Part shown: piece by piece, positions 8,222 through 16,560 of the stretch
How the letters are laid out: every line of letters begins with the position of its first letter
Position numbering within the stretch: position 1 is the stretch's first letter
Assembly: GCA_046330285.1 (NCBI GenBank)
Contig: JAXLSX010000002.1
Location: 248,001 to 312,000, forward strand
DNA: 64,000 nt
Reading direction: 5' to 3'
From: RHKX01 sp046330285
GTDB taxonomy: Bacteria > Actinomycetota > Thermoleophilia > Solirubrobacterales > 70-9
Notes under the pieces: model-generated
Database searches by the model: none
The model's input: only the letters and a program-made list of their open reading frames with translations
What the model was told of the DNA's origin: nothing
Position numbers and translations under genes: made by a program

Positions 8222-10243
8222 ATGAGCGACAGCGACCGCAACGACAATCCTCACCTCCTCGACGGGATCGAGGGACCAGCCGATCTGCACCGGCTCGACG
8301 ACGAGCAGCTGCAGCAGGTCGCGCAGGAGACCCGCGAGCTGATCATCGACACGATCGGCGAGATCGGCGGCCACTTCGGCGCCAACCTCGGCACCTGCGA
8401 ACTCGCGGTGGCCCTCCACAGCCTGATGGACTCGCCACGGGACAAGATCCTCTGGGACGTCGGCCACCAGGCCTATCCGCACAAGATCCTCACCGGTCGC
8501 AAGGACCGTCTGGCGACGATCCGCCAGTACCACGGGCTCGCGCCGTTCTGCTCGATCCCCGAGTCGCCGCACGACATCATGGGAGCCGGGCACGCCTCGA
8601 CCTCGATCGGCTACGGCGTCGGCCTCAAGGAGGCGATGCGCCGCGGGATCGGCCCCGACGGCAAGGTCGTCGCCGTGATCGGCGACGGCGCCCTGACCGG
8701 CGGCGTCGCCTACGAGGCCCTGCACCAGGCGGGCGGCCTCGAGACGCCGCTCGTGATCGTCCTCAACGACAACGGCATGTCGATTTCGCCGAACGTCGGC
8801 GCGCTCTCGCACTACTTCAACCGCTTCCGCCTCAACCCGCGGCTCTTCCACGCCCGCGAGGACGTCGAGGAGCGGCTGACGAAGCTGCCGCTTGGTCTCG
8901 GTCGCCGGATCGAGCGCCTCGGCCCCGAGGTCAAGGCCGCGATCAAGGCCTACTGGGCGCCGGGCCTGCTCTTCGAAGAGCTCGGGATCGCCTACATGGG
9001 CGTCATCGACGGCCACGACGTCGCCGACCTGCGTTGGGCGCTCCGACGCGCGTTCGAGGCCGATCGTCCCGTAGTCGTCCACATCCACACGGTCAAGGGC
9101 CGCGGGTTCCAGGCCGCGGAGGACGGCGGGCTCGAGGGGATGGAGAAGTGGCACGCCGCCAAGCCGGGCTCGATTGTCGATCGCGCGCCCGCCACCGACA
9201 AACCGAAGCCGAAGCTGGTCCCGGTCACCGAGTCCGACGCGCCGGCCTCGATCGCCCCGGAGAAGCTCGAGACCGCCGCCCCGAAGCCGGCGCCGCCCGC
9301 CTACACGTCCGTATTCGCCAACGCGCTCGTGGCCGAGGCCAAGCGCGACCGCCGGGTGCTCGGCATCACCGCCGCGATGGCCGGCGGCACCGGGCTCGAC
9401 AAGCTCGCGAAGGAGGTCCCCGAGCAGTACATCGACGTCGGGATCGCCGAGCAGGAGGCGGTTTTATTCGCCTCCGGCGTGGCGCTCCAGGGCGGCAAGC
9501 CGGTTTGCGCGATCTACTCGACGTTCCTCCAGCGCGCGTTCGACCAGATCGTCCACGACGTCTGCCTGCAGGAGCTCAACGTCGTCTTCGCGATGGACCG
9601 CGCCGGACTCGTCGGCGACGACGGCCCGACCCACCACGGCGCCTTCGACGTCTCCTACTTCCGGCCGCTCCCGCACATCGTCCTGATGGCCCCGCGCGAC
9701 GAGGCGATGCTGGTCAACATGCTCCGCACCGCGCTCGCCTACGACGCCGGCCCGGTCGCCTTCCGCTACCCGCGCGGCACGGCCGAGGGCGTGCCGCTCC
9801 CCGAGCCTCCCCGCGAGATCGAGATCGGCAAGGGGGAGATGCTCCAGGAAGGCGAGCGGATCGCCCTGCTCGGCTACGGCTGGGGAGTGCAGGTCGCCAA
9901 CGACGCGGCAGCGATCCTCGCCGAGCGCGGCCTCCGGCCGACGGTCGCCGACGCCCGCTTCGCGAAGCCGCTCGACGCCGAGCTCGTCGACACCCTCGCC
10001 GGCGAGCACGAGCTCGTCGTGACGATCGAGGAGAACGTCCTGCCGGGAGGCTTCGGCGCCGCCGTGCTCGAGCACGTCGAGGACTCGCTCGGCTCCGACC
10101 GGGCCCGGATCATGCGGGTCGGCCTGCCCGACCGCTACGTCACCCACGGCAAGCCGTCGCTCCTGCGCGAGGAGGTCGGGCTCACCGGCGACGCCGTCGC
10201 CGAGCGCGTCCTCGCGGCCCTCGGTCAGCCCGCGGTCAAGTAG
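8222..10243 (+). CDS. dxs: 1-deoxy-D-xylulose-5-phosphate synthase
   Basis: First enzyme of the MEP isoprenoid pathway; joins pyruvate and glyceraldehyde 3-phosphate using thiamine diphosphate. 673 aa from ATG 8222; an in-frame ATG at 8192 would add ten residues with no family similarity. ThDP binding is shown by GDGALTGGVAYEAL and later NDNGMSIS. The catalytic Glu is in DVGIAEQEAVLFASG. A Pro/Lys/Ala-rich linker of about 50 residues joins domain I to the pyrimidine-binding domain and is longer than in E. coli. The C-terminal transketolase domain ends with EENVLPGGFGAAVLE. It is convergent with a reductase gene 14 bases away. Confidence 0.96.
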   Translation: MSDSDRNDNPHLLDGIEGPADLHRLDDEQLQQVAQETRELIIDTIGEIGGHFGANLGTCELAVALHSLMDSPRDKILWDVGHQAYPHKILTGRKDRLATIRQYHGLAPFCSIPESPHDIMGAGHASTSIGYGVGLKEAMRRGIGPDGKVVAVIGDGALTGGVAYEALHQAGGLETPLVIVLNDNGMSISPNVGALSHYFNRFRLNPRLFHAREDVEERLTKLPLGLGRRIERLGPEVKAAIKAYWAPGLLFEELGIAYMGVIDGHDVADLRWALRRAFEADRPVVVHIHTVKGRGFQAAEDGGLEGMEKWHAAKPGSIVDRAPATDKPKPKLVPVTESDAPASIAPEKLETAAPKPAPPAYTSVFANALVAEAKRDRRVLGITAAMAGGTGLDKLAKEVPEQYIDVGIAEQEAVLFASGVALQGGKPVCAIYSTFLQRAFDQIVHDVCLQELNVVFAMDRAGLVGDDGPTHHGAFDVSYFRPLPHIVLMAPRDEAMLVNMLRTALAYDAGPVAFRYPRGTAEGVPLPEPPREIEIGKGEMLQEGERIALLGYGWGVQVANDAAAILAERGLRPTVADARFAKPLDAELVDTLAGEHELVVTIEENVLPGGFGAAVLEHVEDSLGSDRARIMRVGLPDRYVTHGKPSLLREEVGLTGDAVAERVLAALGQPAVK

Positions 10244-10257
10244 CGGCCCCGGTTCGC

Positions 10258-10800
10258 CTACTTCCGGACGCGGAAGCGAAGCATCGTCACGGCGCCCGAC
10301 CGGGTGCTGTCGACCGGCTCGAGGTCGATTCTCTCGAGGCTCGGCGGCGTGAAGCGGACGCCGTCTCCCAGCAGCAGCGGCATCACGTAGAGAAGGATCT
10401 CGTCGATGAGCCCGAGTTGCAGGCACTGCGCGGCGAGGTCGGCGCCGAGAATCTCCAGGTCCTTGCCGTCCGCGGCGCCCCGGGCCGTGGCGACGGCCTC
10501 CTCGAGCCCGCAGGTGAGAAACGTGACGGTGGGATCCGGCTCGCCGGGGGGCTCGTGGGTGAGGACGAACTTCGCGCCCCCGTCGTAGCTCGCTTCCCCG
10601 GACTGCATGCGCCTCCCGACCTCGTAGGTCCGCCGGCCGATCAGCATGGCGCCCGTCGCCGCCATGACCTCCGGGACCGCATCCACGGGCAGGTACTCGG
10701 CGACCCATCCCATCTCGTCGCCGGGACCGGCGATGAAGCCGTCCAGCGAGATCGCCCTGTTGACGACGACTTTGCCGGTGCCGATCTCCGCAGCGCTCAC
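10258..10800 (-). CDS. Dihydrofolate reductase / RibD C-terminal family protein
   Basis: 180 aa, GTG start at 10800-10798 with a GAGGGGG box upstream. The N-terminus (KVVVNRAISLDGFIAGP) is the NADPH-binding strand and loop of the RibD C-terminal domain. RRTYEVG and the LEILGADLAAQCLQLGLIDEILLYVMPLLLGDGVRFT segment complete the fold. Free-standing members are common in actinobacteria and usually lack a known substrate; true folate or riboflavin metabolism should not be assumed. TATGAT on the minus strand at about 10839-10844 is a plausible -10. Confidence 0.85.
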   Translation of the reverse strand: MSAAEIGTGKVVVNRAISLDGFIAGPGDEMGWVAEYLPVDAVPEVMAATGAMLIGRRTYEVGRRMQSGEASYDGGAKFVLTHEPPGEPDPTVTFLTCGLEEAVATARGAADGKDLEILGADLAAQCLQLGLIDEILLYVMPLLLGDGVRFTPPSLERIDLEPVDSTRSGAVTMLRFRVRK

Positions 10801-10871
10801 GTGTTCCCCCTCGTCGATCTTGGAAGCCGAGGGGCGATCATAGTTCGGCCCGATCTACCCTGAAATGCGAA

Positions 10872-10894
10872 AGCGCCCCAACTGGTGGGGCGCT
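10872..10894. terminator. Perfect 9-bp GC-rich hairpin (terminator or leader structure)
   Basis: AGCGCCCCA (10872-10880), loop ACTGG, TGGGGCGCT (10886-10894). On the minus strand it is followed by TTTCGCATTT, which fits a terminator for a transcript coming from the right. On the plus strand it is followed by a strong ribosome binding site and a 21-codon reading frame. Direction is undecided. Confidence 0.55.
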
Positions 10895-10916
10895 CTCGGG
10901 TACAGGGAGGAGAGTC

Positions 10917-10982
10917 ATGTGTGTTGAGAGAGACCGGCCTGTGGGACATCGCGATATGTGGCGGTGGCCAACCGGTCCTTAA
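10917..10982 (+). CDS. Possible 21-residue leader peptide or small protein
   Basis: ATG 10917 is preceded by GGGAGGAGAGTC, one of the best Shine-Dalgarno sequences in the window. The frame runs 21 codons (MCVERDRPVGHRDMWRWPTG and a final Pro) to TAA 10980-10982. It follows directly on the hairpin at 10872-10894. The peptide has no recognisable similarity. It is too short to judge by codon use and may be chance. Confidence 0.3.
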   Translation: MCVERDRPVGHRDMWRWPTGP

Positions 10983-11018
10983 GCTTGGATCCAATGTACG
11001 AACACCTGTCCGTCTTGT

Positions 11019-11036
11019 GTGTGAGTCCGATCACAC
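11019..11036. promoter_or_regulatory. CRP/FNR-type operator, GTGTGA-N6-TCACAC
   Basis: GTGTGAGTCCGATCACAC is a perfect inverted repeat matching the TGTGA-N6-TCACA consensus of cAMP receptor proteins (GlxR/CRP in actinobacteria). Its right end lies about 39 bases before the TAGCTT hexamer that precedes tlyA, a distance compatible with activation. No CRP gene is in the window. Confidence 0.55.
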
Positions 11037-11092
11037 GCGATGTGGTTTTCGACAATTGGGACGACAGATCCGCATAGCTTGTTCCGAAATCG

Positions 11093-11875
11093 ATGCCGAA
11101 GACCCGCCTCGACACCCTGCTGACCGAACGCGGCCTCGTGCCGTCGCGAACCGCTGCCGCGAGCGCGATCCGCGCCGGTGAGGTCCGGATCGGCCGTGGC
11201 GGCGAGAAGGCGCTGAAGCCCGGCCAGATGGTCGCCGACGACATCCGCGTCGAGCTCGAGGGCGGTCCCCGTTACGTCTCCCGCGGCGGTCTCAAGCTCG
11301 AGGCGGCGCTGGACGAGCTCGGGATCGACCCGGCCGGGCGCGACTGCCTCGACGTCGGCGCCTCGACCGGCGGTTTCACCGATTGCCTGCTCCAGCGCGG
11401 GGCCGCGCGGTCGTGCGTGTCGACGTCGGCCGCGGCCAGCTCGACTGGTCGCTGCGGAACGACGAGCGCGTCACCGTCATGGAGGGCCTGAACGCCCGGG
11501 CGCTCGAGCCCGCGGAGCTTCCTTTCCACCCGAGCCTGGTCGTCGTCGATGTCAGCTTCATCTCACTCGCGAAGGTGCTCGGGCCGATCCGGGACGCGAT
11601 GGCCGAAGATGGTGAGGTGCTCGCGATGGTCAAACCGCAGTTCGAGCTCGGCCGCGGCCGCGTCGGCAAGGGCGGCGTCGTCCGCGATACGGGCGATCGC
11701 CGCGAGGCCGTCGCCAACGTGATCGCCGCCGCCGGCGAGCGCGGTCTCGGTGCCGGCGGCATCGCCGCCGCCGGCGTCCTCCGGGCCCGAAGGGCAACCA
11801 GGAGTACTTCGTCCGGCGTTCGCACGCGGCGACGGATCGCTGGGCACCGACGCGATCGAGGAGGCGGTGCGATGA
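11093..11875 (+). pseudogene. tlyA: tlyA, rRNA 2'-O-methyltransferase with three apparent 1-base deletions
   Basis: TlyA methylates ribose in 16S and 23S rRNA in mycobacteria; loss gives capreomycin resistance there. The S4 domain (residues about 1-60, KTRLDTLLTERGLVPSR...) and the methyltransferase motif CLDVGASTGGFTDCLLQRGAAR are in frame 2. Just after, at about 11409-11412, the reading must move one base back to give VVRVDVGRGQLDWSLRND and VDVSFISLAKVL. It must move again at about 11775-11781 to give GPKGNQEYFV, and again at about 11815-11820 to give FARGDGSLGTDAIEEAVR and TGA 11873-11875. All expected family blocks are present, so this is either a very recent inactivation or assembly error. 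The stop overlaps the nadK start. Confidence 0.85.
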
Positions 11876-12723
11876 GGCGCGTCGCTGTGCTGACCCACTC
11901 GTCGCCGAGCAACACGGACGCGGCGATCCTCGCCGCCGCACACGCGGCGCGGGATGCAGGCTGCGAGCTCGTGGTCGTCGAACGCGAGCCCGATCCCTCG
12001 CAGCCGCGGGAGGAGATCGCCGGCGTCAGCTTCCTCGACGAGCTTCCCGGCGACGCCGACCTCTGTCTCGCGCTGGGAGGCGACGGGACGATCCTGCGGG
12101 CGCTCCGCCGCTACACCGGCACCGACGTCCCCGTCTTCGGGATCAACTACGGCACGGTCGGATTCCTCGCAGCCGTCGAGGCGGACCAGCTCGAGACCGG
12201 GCTCGAGCGCGCGTTCCGCGGCGACTTCGAGACCGTCTCGCTGCCCGGGCTCGAGGCGACCATCGGCGGCGAGACGCAGATCGCCGTCAACGACGTCTCC
12301 TTCACCCGGCGCCCGCATCACCGCGTCGCCGAGCTCAGCTACAGCGTCGGCGGCCGCGAGGTCGGACGCGTCCGCTGCGACGGGCTCGTCGCCGCAACCC
12401 CCGCCGGTTCAACCGGTTACAACCTCGCCAACAACGGGCCGATCCTCGCCTGGGGCGTGGAGGGCTACGTCGTCAGCTTCATCGCGCCGCACACGCTCAC
12501 CGCCCGGGCGCTCGTCGTCGCTCCGGGAGACCTCCTCCACGTCGCCAACGTCGGCGCTCGCGACTCGGTCGACGTCGGCATCGACGGCATCGAGTCGGGC
12601 ACGCTCGCGCCCGGCGAGGAGGTCGTCGTGGGCTTCCGCGACAACCTCGCGCTGCTCGCCGAGCTCGAGGGCGAGACGTTCTACAGGCGCATCAGGGAGA
12701 AGTTCGGCAGGCTCGCGCACTGA
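11872..12723 (+). CDS. nadK: NAD kinase
   Basis: Phosphorylates NAD to NADP using ATP or polyphosphate. 283 aa from ATG 11872, overlapping the tlyA stop by 4 bases. ALGGDGTILRALRRY contains the diagnostic GGDGT motif with the catalytic Asp. VNDVSFTR, the glycine-rich VAATPAGSTGYNLANNGP and the FIAPHTLTARALVV segment are all in place. The frame is open upstream into the tlyA region, but the family N-terminus (MRRVAVLTHSS) fixes the start. Order tlyA-nadK-recN matches M. tuberculosis. Confidence 0.97.
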   Translation: MRRVAVLTHSSPSNTDAAILAAAHAARDAGCELVVVEREPDPSQPREEIAGVSFLDELPGDADLCLALGGDGTILRALRRYTGTDVPVFGINYGTVGFLAAVEADQLETGLERAFRGDFETVSLPGLEATIGGETQIAVNDVSFTRRPHHRVAELSYSVGGREVGRVRCDGLVAATPAGSTGYNLANNGPILAWGVEGYVVSFIAPHTLTARALVVAPGDLLHVANVGARDSVDVGIDGIESGTLAPGEEVVVGFRDNLALLAELEGETFYRRIREKFGRLAH

Positions 12724-12762
12724 TTCGCCCCTGCTGCGGGGGCATCCGTCGGGGGCGGTTGG

Positions 12763-12768
12763 TATCCC
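12763..12768 (+). promoter_or_regulatory. -10-like TATCCC before recN
   Basis: TATCCC is 6 bases before ATG 12775. The last base departs from the usual T, so it is weaker than the others. No canonical SOS box was found upstream of recN, although recN is LexA-controlled in many bacteria. Confidence 0.3.
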
Positions 12769-12774
12769 AGGGGC

Positions 12775-14454
12775 ATGCTCCGCGAGCTCCGGATCGAGAA
12801 CCTGCTGCTGATCGAGCGCACCGAGATGCGCTTCGGCCCGGGCCTGAACGTGATCACCGGCGAGACCGGCGCGGGCAAGACCGTGCTCGCCCACTCGCTC
12901 GACCTCCTGATGGGGGGCCGGCCGCGGAGCGGCATCGTCAGGCCCGGTGCCGACGAGGCCTGGGTCGAGGGGACCTTCGACGTGCCCGACGGGCTGCTCG
13001 ACGAGCCCGAGCTGGCCGACCTCGCCGACCGCATCCCTCCCGGCGAGGAGGTGGTCCTCGCCCGCCGCGTCCACGCCGCGTCCGGGCGGTCGTCGGCGTT
13101 CATCGCCGGGCGGTCGGCGACGGCGGCGGATCTCCGCGCGCTCGGCTCGCGGCTGCTCGCCTTCTACGGCCAGCACGAGCACCGCAAGCTGACGCTGACT
13201 GCGGCCCAGGGCGAGATCCTCGACTCGTTCGCCGGCGCGAAGCACCGTGAGCTCGCGGGCGAGTACCGGGCCGCCCACGCCGAGGTGGTCGGACTGATCC
13301 GCGAGCGCGACGAGCTCGAGGCGCGCGAGGGCGCCCGCGAGCGCGACATCGACCTGCTGCGCTTCGAGCTCGACGAGATCGATGCCGTCGCCTTCGACCC
13401 GGCCGAGATCGCGGAGCTGAGCGCCGAGCGCGACCGTCTTCGCCACGGCGAGTCGCTGCGCGAGGGTGCCGGCATCGCGCTGCAGGCCATCGCCGGCGGC
13501 GAGGAGGGCGGGGGAGGTTCCGGCTCCCTGGCCGAGGCCGAGGCGGCGCTCGCTCGCAGCTCCTCGGTCGATCCCGCGCTCGATGCCCTCAGCGAGCGGG
13601 TGGCCGCCGCCTCGGTGGAGCTCGCCGATCTGGCTGCGGAGCTGCGCGGCTACCTCGAGGGGATCGAGGCCGAGCCCGGGCGCCTTGAGGAGGTCGAGAC
13701 GAGGCTGAGCGAGGTCGACCGGCTGATCCGCAAGCACGGCGGCAGCGCCGATGCGGTCATCGCCCATGCCGAGCAGTGCCGGGCCGAGCTCGACCGCCTC
13801 GAGCGGGCCGCCGAGCGCGGGAGCGAGCTCGATGCCGCGGTCGCCGAGGCCGAGGCGAAGCGGGCGAAGCTCGGCGAGCGGCTCTCGAAATCGCGCGCGG
13901 CGGCGGCGCCGAAGCTCGAGGCCGAGGTCGCGTCCGTCCTCTCGGAGCTGGCCATGGACGGCGCCACGCTCGAGGTCGCGCTCGTCCCCGTCGACGGCGG
14001 TTACGGCGCCTCCGGACGGGAGACCGTCGAGCTTCGGGTCGCCACCAACCCGGGGATGCCGATCGCGCCGCTGAGCGAGGTCGCTTCCGGCGGCGAGCTC
14101 TCCCGGGTGATGCTGGCCCTCTCGGGAACCGGGCCCGCCGGGGAGGTCGAGACGCTGGTCTTCGACGAGATCGACGCCGGCGTCGGCGGCAAGGTCGCGC
14201 GCCGCGTCGGCGAGCGGCTGCGAGCGCTCGGCGAGGGCCGTCAGGTCGTCTGCATCACCCACCTCGCGCAGGTCGCGTCGCTCGCCTCGACCCACTTCCG
14301 GGTGGTCAAGGAGGCCGAGGGCGAGGCGACGGTCGCGCGGGTCGACGCGGTCAGCGGCGACGAGCAGCACGCCGAGATCGTCCGCATGCTCGGAGCCGAC
14401 AGCGGCGACGAGGCGGCCGGCAGGCACGCAAGAGAGCTGCTGACTGCCGCATAA
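12775..14454 (+). CDS. recN: DNA repair protein RecN (SMC-like ATPase)
   Basis: Acts in double-strand break repair by bridging DNA ends. 559 aa, the usual length. Walker A is VITGETGAGKTVLAHSL near the N-terminus. Long Glu/Arg/Ala-rich coiled coils run from about 150 to 400. The ABC signature is SGGELSRVMLALSG and Walker B is LVFDEIDAGVGG, followed by ITHLAQVASLASTHF. The coiled coil is more Ala/Glu-rich than in E. coli, as usual at this GC content. It lies in the conserved actinobacterial block between nadK and steA. Confidence 0.96.
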   Translation: MLRELRIENLLLIERTEMRFGPGLNVITGETGAGKTVLAHSLDLLMGGRPRSGIVRPGADEAWVEGTFDVPDGLLDEPELADLADRIPPGEEVVLARRVHAASGRSSAFIAGRSATAADLRALGSRLLAFYGQHEHRKLTLTAAQGEILDSFAGAKHRELAGEYRAAHAEVVGLIRERDELEAREGARERDIDLLRFELDEIDAVAFDPAEIAELSAERDRLRHGESLREGAGIALQAIAGGEEGGGGSGSLAEAEAALARSSSVDPALDALSERVAAASVELADLAAELRGYLEGIEAEPGRLEEVETRLSEVDRLIRKHGGSADAVIAHAEQCRAELDRLERAAERGSELDAAVAEAEAKRAKLGERLSKSRAAAAPKLEAEVASVLSELAMDGATLEVALVPVDGGYGASGRETVELRVATNPGMPIAPLSEVASGGELSRVMLALSGTGPAGEVETLVFDEIDAGVGGKVARRVGERLRALGEGRQVVCITHLAQVASLASTHFRVVKEAEGEATVARVDAVSGDEQHAEIVRMLGADSGDEAAGRHARELLTAA

Positions 14455-14455
14455 T
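14450..14455 (+). promoter_or_regulatory. -10 element CATAAT before steA
   Basis: CATAAT overlaps the recN stop codon and lies 6 bases before ATG 14462, so the cell-separation genes may be transcribed independently of recN. Confidence 0.4.
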
Positions 14456-14461
14456 CGGCCC

Positions 14462-15655
14462 ATGACCCCGGGTGGGAGGCTGCGCGGACTGCTCACTCGG
14501 CGCGACGGGGCCGAGCTCGACACCGATCCCGATCGCGTCGTCGTCGGACCGGTGCGGCTCGGCAAGAAGACCAAGGATCTCGTCAAGCGGATCGAGCTCG
14601 GCGAGATCGCGATCATCGATCACGCCGACCTCGACCGGATCGCCGCCGAGGACCTCGCCACCTCGGGAGCCGTCGCCGTGATCAACGTCGCGCCGTTCTC
14701 GACCGACCGCTACCCGAACATCGGTCCGCTGATCCTGGCCCGGGCAGGGATGGTCCTCGTCGAGGCGACGGGGGCGGCGCTCTTCGACATGCTCGACCGT
14801 GGCGACGTGATCGAGCTCGACGGCGGCGACGTACTGCTGGCCGGCCGCACGCTCGCCGAGGGGACGCGACCGTCGATCGCCGACCTCGAGCAGCGGCTCG
14901 CCGAGCAGCGCTCGCGGATCGACACCGCGATCGCCGACTTCGCCACGAACACGATCGAACACGTCCGCGAGGAGAGCGGCCTGCTGTCGGGCGAGATCGC
15001 GCTGCCGCCGACACGAACGCGCTTCGACGGCCGTCAGGTGCTGATCGTCGTGCGCGGCCCGACCTATCGCGAGGATCTCGCGGCGCTCAACGCCTACATC
15101 CGCGACCGGAGACCGCTGATCATCGCGGTCGACGGCGGCGCCGATGCGGTGATCAAGGCGGGGATGAAGCCCGACGTGATCCTCGGCGACATGGACAGCG
15201 CGACCGACGGGGCGCTCCGCTGCGGCGCCGAGCTGATCGTCCACGCCTACCCCGACGGCCGCGCGCCCGGCCACGAGCGGCTCGAAGACGACGGCCTCGA
15301 GCACCTGGTCATCCCGGCGCCGGGGACGAGCCAGGACGTCGCGATGCTCCTCGCCCACGAGAAGGGCGCGGAGCTGATCGTCATGGTCGGCGCCCATTTC
15401 AACCTGATCGAGTTCCTCGACAAGAACCGGGCGGGCATGTCCTCGACGTTCTTGACCAGGCTGCGGGTGGGGGAGACGCTGGTCGACGCCAAGGGCGTCA
15501 GCCGTCTCTACCGGCCCGGGATGGGCGCACCCGCGATCGCCCTGTTCGTGGTCGCGTTCGTCCTGGTCATCGTCGCCGTGATCCTGGCCTCGCCCGGCAT
15601 CGACAACGTCTTCCAGCTCCTCTGGATCAAGATCAAGGACGCCTTCGGTGGCTGA
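14462..15655 (+). CDS. steA: SteA-like cell-separation protein
   Basis: 397 aa. SteA of Corynebacterium glutamicum forms a complex with SteB and is needed for daughter-cell separation; M. tuberculosis Rv1697 is the homologue. The middle has a thiamin-pyrophosphokinase-like Rossmann region (LIIAVDGGADAVIKAGMKPD, ILGDMDSATDGAL) and a second conserved block (GTSQDVAMLLAHEKGAELIVMVGAHFNLIEFLDKNRAGMSSTFLTRLRVG). One membrane segment (residues about 358-378) anchors the C-terminus. Upstream of nearly adjacent steB and of an MraY-like gene, it forms a three-gene envelope module. Confidence 0.88.
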   Translation: MTPGGRLRGLLTRRDGAELDTDPDRVVVGPVRLGKKTKDLVKRIELGEIAIIDHADLDRIAAEDLATSGAVAVINVAPFSTDRYPNIGPLILARAGMVLVEATGAALFDMLDRGDVIELDGGDVLLAGRTLAEGTRPSIADLEQRLAEQRSRIDTAIADFATNTIEHVREESGLLSGEIALPPTRTRFDGRQVLIVVRGPTYREDLAALNAYIRDRRPLIIAVDGGADAVIKAGMKPDVILGDMDSATDGALRCGAELIVHAYPDGRAPGHERLEDDGLEHLVIPAPGTSQDVAMLLAHEKGAELIVMVGAHFNLIEFLDKNRAGMSSTFLTRLRVGETLVDAKGVSRLYRPGMGAPAIALFVVAFVLVIVAVILASPGIDNVFQLLWIKIKDAFGG

Positions 15656-15690
15656 CCCCGCGCCGCCCCCGCGCCTGCGAGGCTTCGCCC

Positions 15691-16560
15691 GTGGGATATA
15701 GCGGTCGCTATCACGCCGCCTCGCTGGCGGCCGTCTTCATCGCGCTCGCGGTCGGGATCCTGATCGGGATCGGGCTCGCGGACGACGTCGTCTCGAGCGC
15801 GTCGGAGGAACTCGAGGCGAGCCTGCGCTCCGACCTCCAGGCGGCCGAGGAGAAGTCCGACGACCTCCAGACCGAGGTCGATCGCGGCGACCGGTTCAGC
15901 TCGCAGATCGTTCCCGAGGTGCTGGCCGGAAAGCTCGTCGGCCGCCGGGTGGCGCTGATCGAGCTCGGCGGTGCCGACGATCAGCTCGTCTCCGATGCCC
16001 GCGACGCGATCGAGTCCGCGGACGGCGAGCTCGCCGCGGTCGCCCAGATCGCGCTCCCGCCCGACGAGCAGGCCCTGATCGACGACCTGCCTCCGCGCTA
16101 CGCCGGGCTCAAGCGCGACTCCGACTCGCTGACGAAGATCGGCGAAGCGGTCGGCCGGGAGCTCGCCGGTGGCGGCCCGACCATCAGGCGCCTCTCTCCT
16201 GACCTGTTCGCGCGCTTCAGCGGCGACCTGCGCGGGGTCGACGACCTCGTCATCGCCCGCGTTCCGCCCGACGACCTCAGCGCCGGCGAGCGCGACGCCA
16301 CCGAGACCTTCGAGGCCGGCATCCTCGACGGCGCCGCCGCGGCGCCCGCCGACGACGTCGGCGCAGAGCTCACGACGACCGATCCCTCGACGCTCGGACC
16401 GTTCATCGACGCCGGCATCCCGACCGTCGACCACCTCGACCTGCCGGCCGGGGCGATCGGCCTCGTCTACGCGCTCGACGGCTTCGCCGGCAACTTCGGG
16501 GTGAAGGAAGAGGCCTCGGGGCTGCTGCCCGACTTCGGCCGCGGGGCCGGCTCGCCGTGA
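15691..16560 (+). CDS. steB: SteB / copper transporter (MctB) family protein
   Basis: 289 aa from GTG 15691. One N-terminal membrane segment (HAASLAAVFIALAVGILIGIGLA) is followed by an extracytoplasmic Glu/Asp-rich coiled coil (residues about 30-65) and a globular domain. This is the layout of M. tuberculosis MctB (Rv1698), first described as a copper-resistance channel, and of corynebacterial SteB. No Cys or His cluster is visible that would argue for metal binding, so the cell-separation role with SteA is preferred. Its stop overlaps the start of the next gene. Confidence 0.85.
   Translation: MGYSGRYHAASLAAVFIALAVGILIGIGLADDVVSSASEELEASLRSDLQAAEEKSDDLQTEVDRGDRFSSQIVPEVLAGKLVGRRVALIELGGADDQLVSDARDAIESADGELAAVAQIALPPDEQALIDDLPPRYAGLKRDSDSLTKIGEAVGRELAGGGPTIRRLSPDLFARFSGDLRGVDDLVIARVPPDDLSAGERDATETFEAGILDGAAAAPADDVGAELTTTDPSTLGPFIDAGIPTVDHLDLPAGAIGLVYALDGFAGNFGVKEEASGLLPDFGRGAGSP

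Larger units (their letters stand above)
10801..11092. other. 292-base intergenic region upstream of tlyA
   Basis: Holds, left to right: the promoter of the minus-strand reductase, the hairpin at 10872-10894, the possible 21-codon frame, a weak SOS-like sequence CGAACACCTGTCCG at 10999-11012, a perfect CRP-type palindrome at 11019-11036, and a TAGCTT hexamer at 11075-11080. It is less GC-rich than the coding regions and is the most complex regulatory region of the first 30 kb. Confidence 0.5.

Noticed and set aside
10885..11181. 98-codon plus-strand frame across the intergenic region before tlyA
   Set aside because: No family similarity, poor codon pattern, and it overlaps the certain tlyA N-terminus in another frame.
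12724..12774. LexA box upstream of recN
   Set aside because: Searched for because recN is SOS-controlled in many bacteria, but no GAAC-N4-GTTC pattern is present there.
14715..14728. CGAACATCGGTCCG, one mismatch from an SOS box
   Set aside because: It lies deep within the steA coding region with no promoter context; in such GC-rich coding DNA it is expected by chance.
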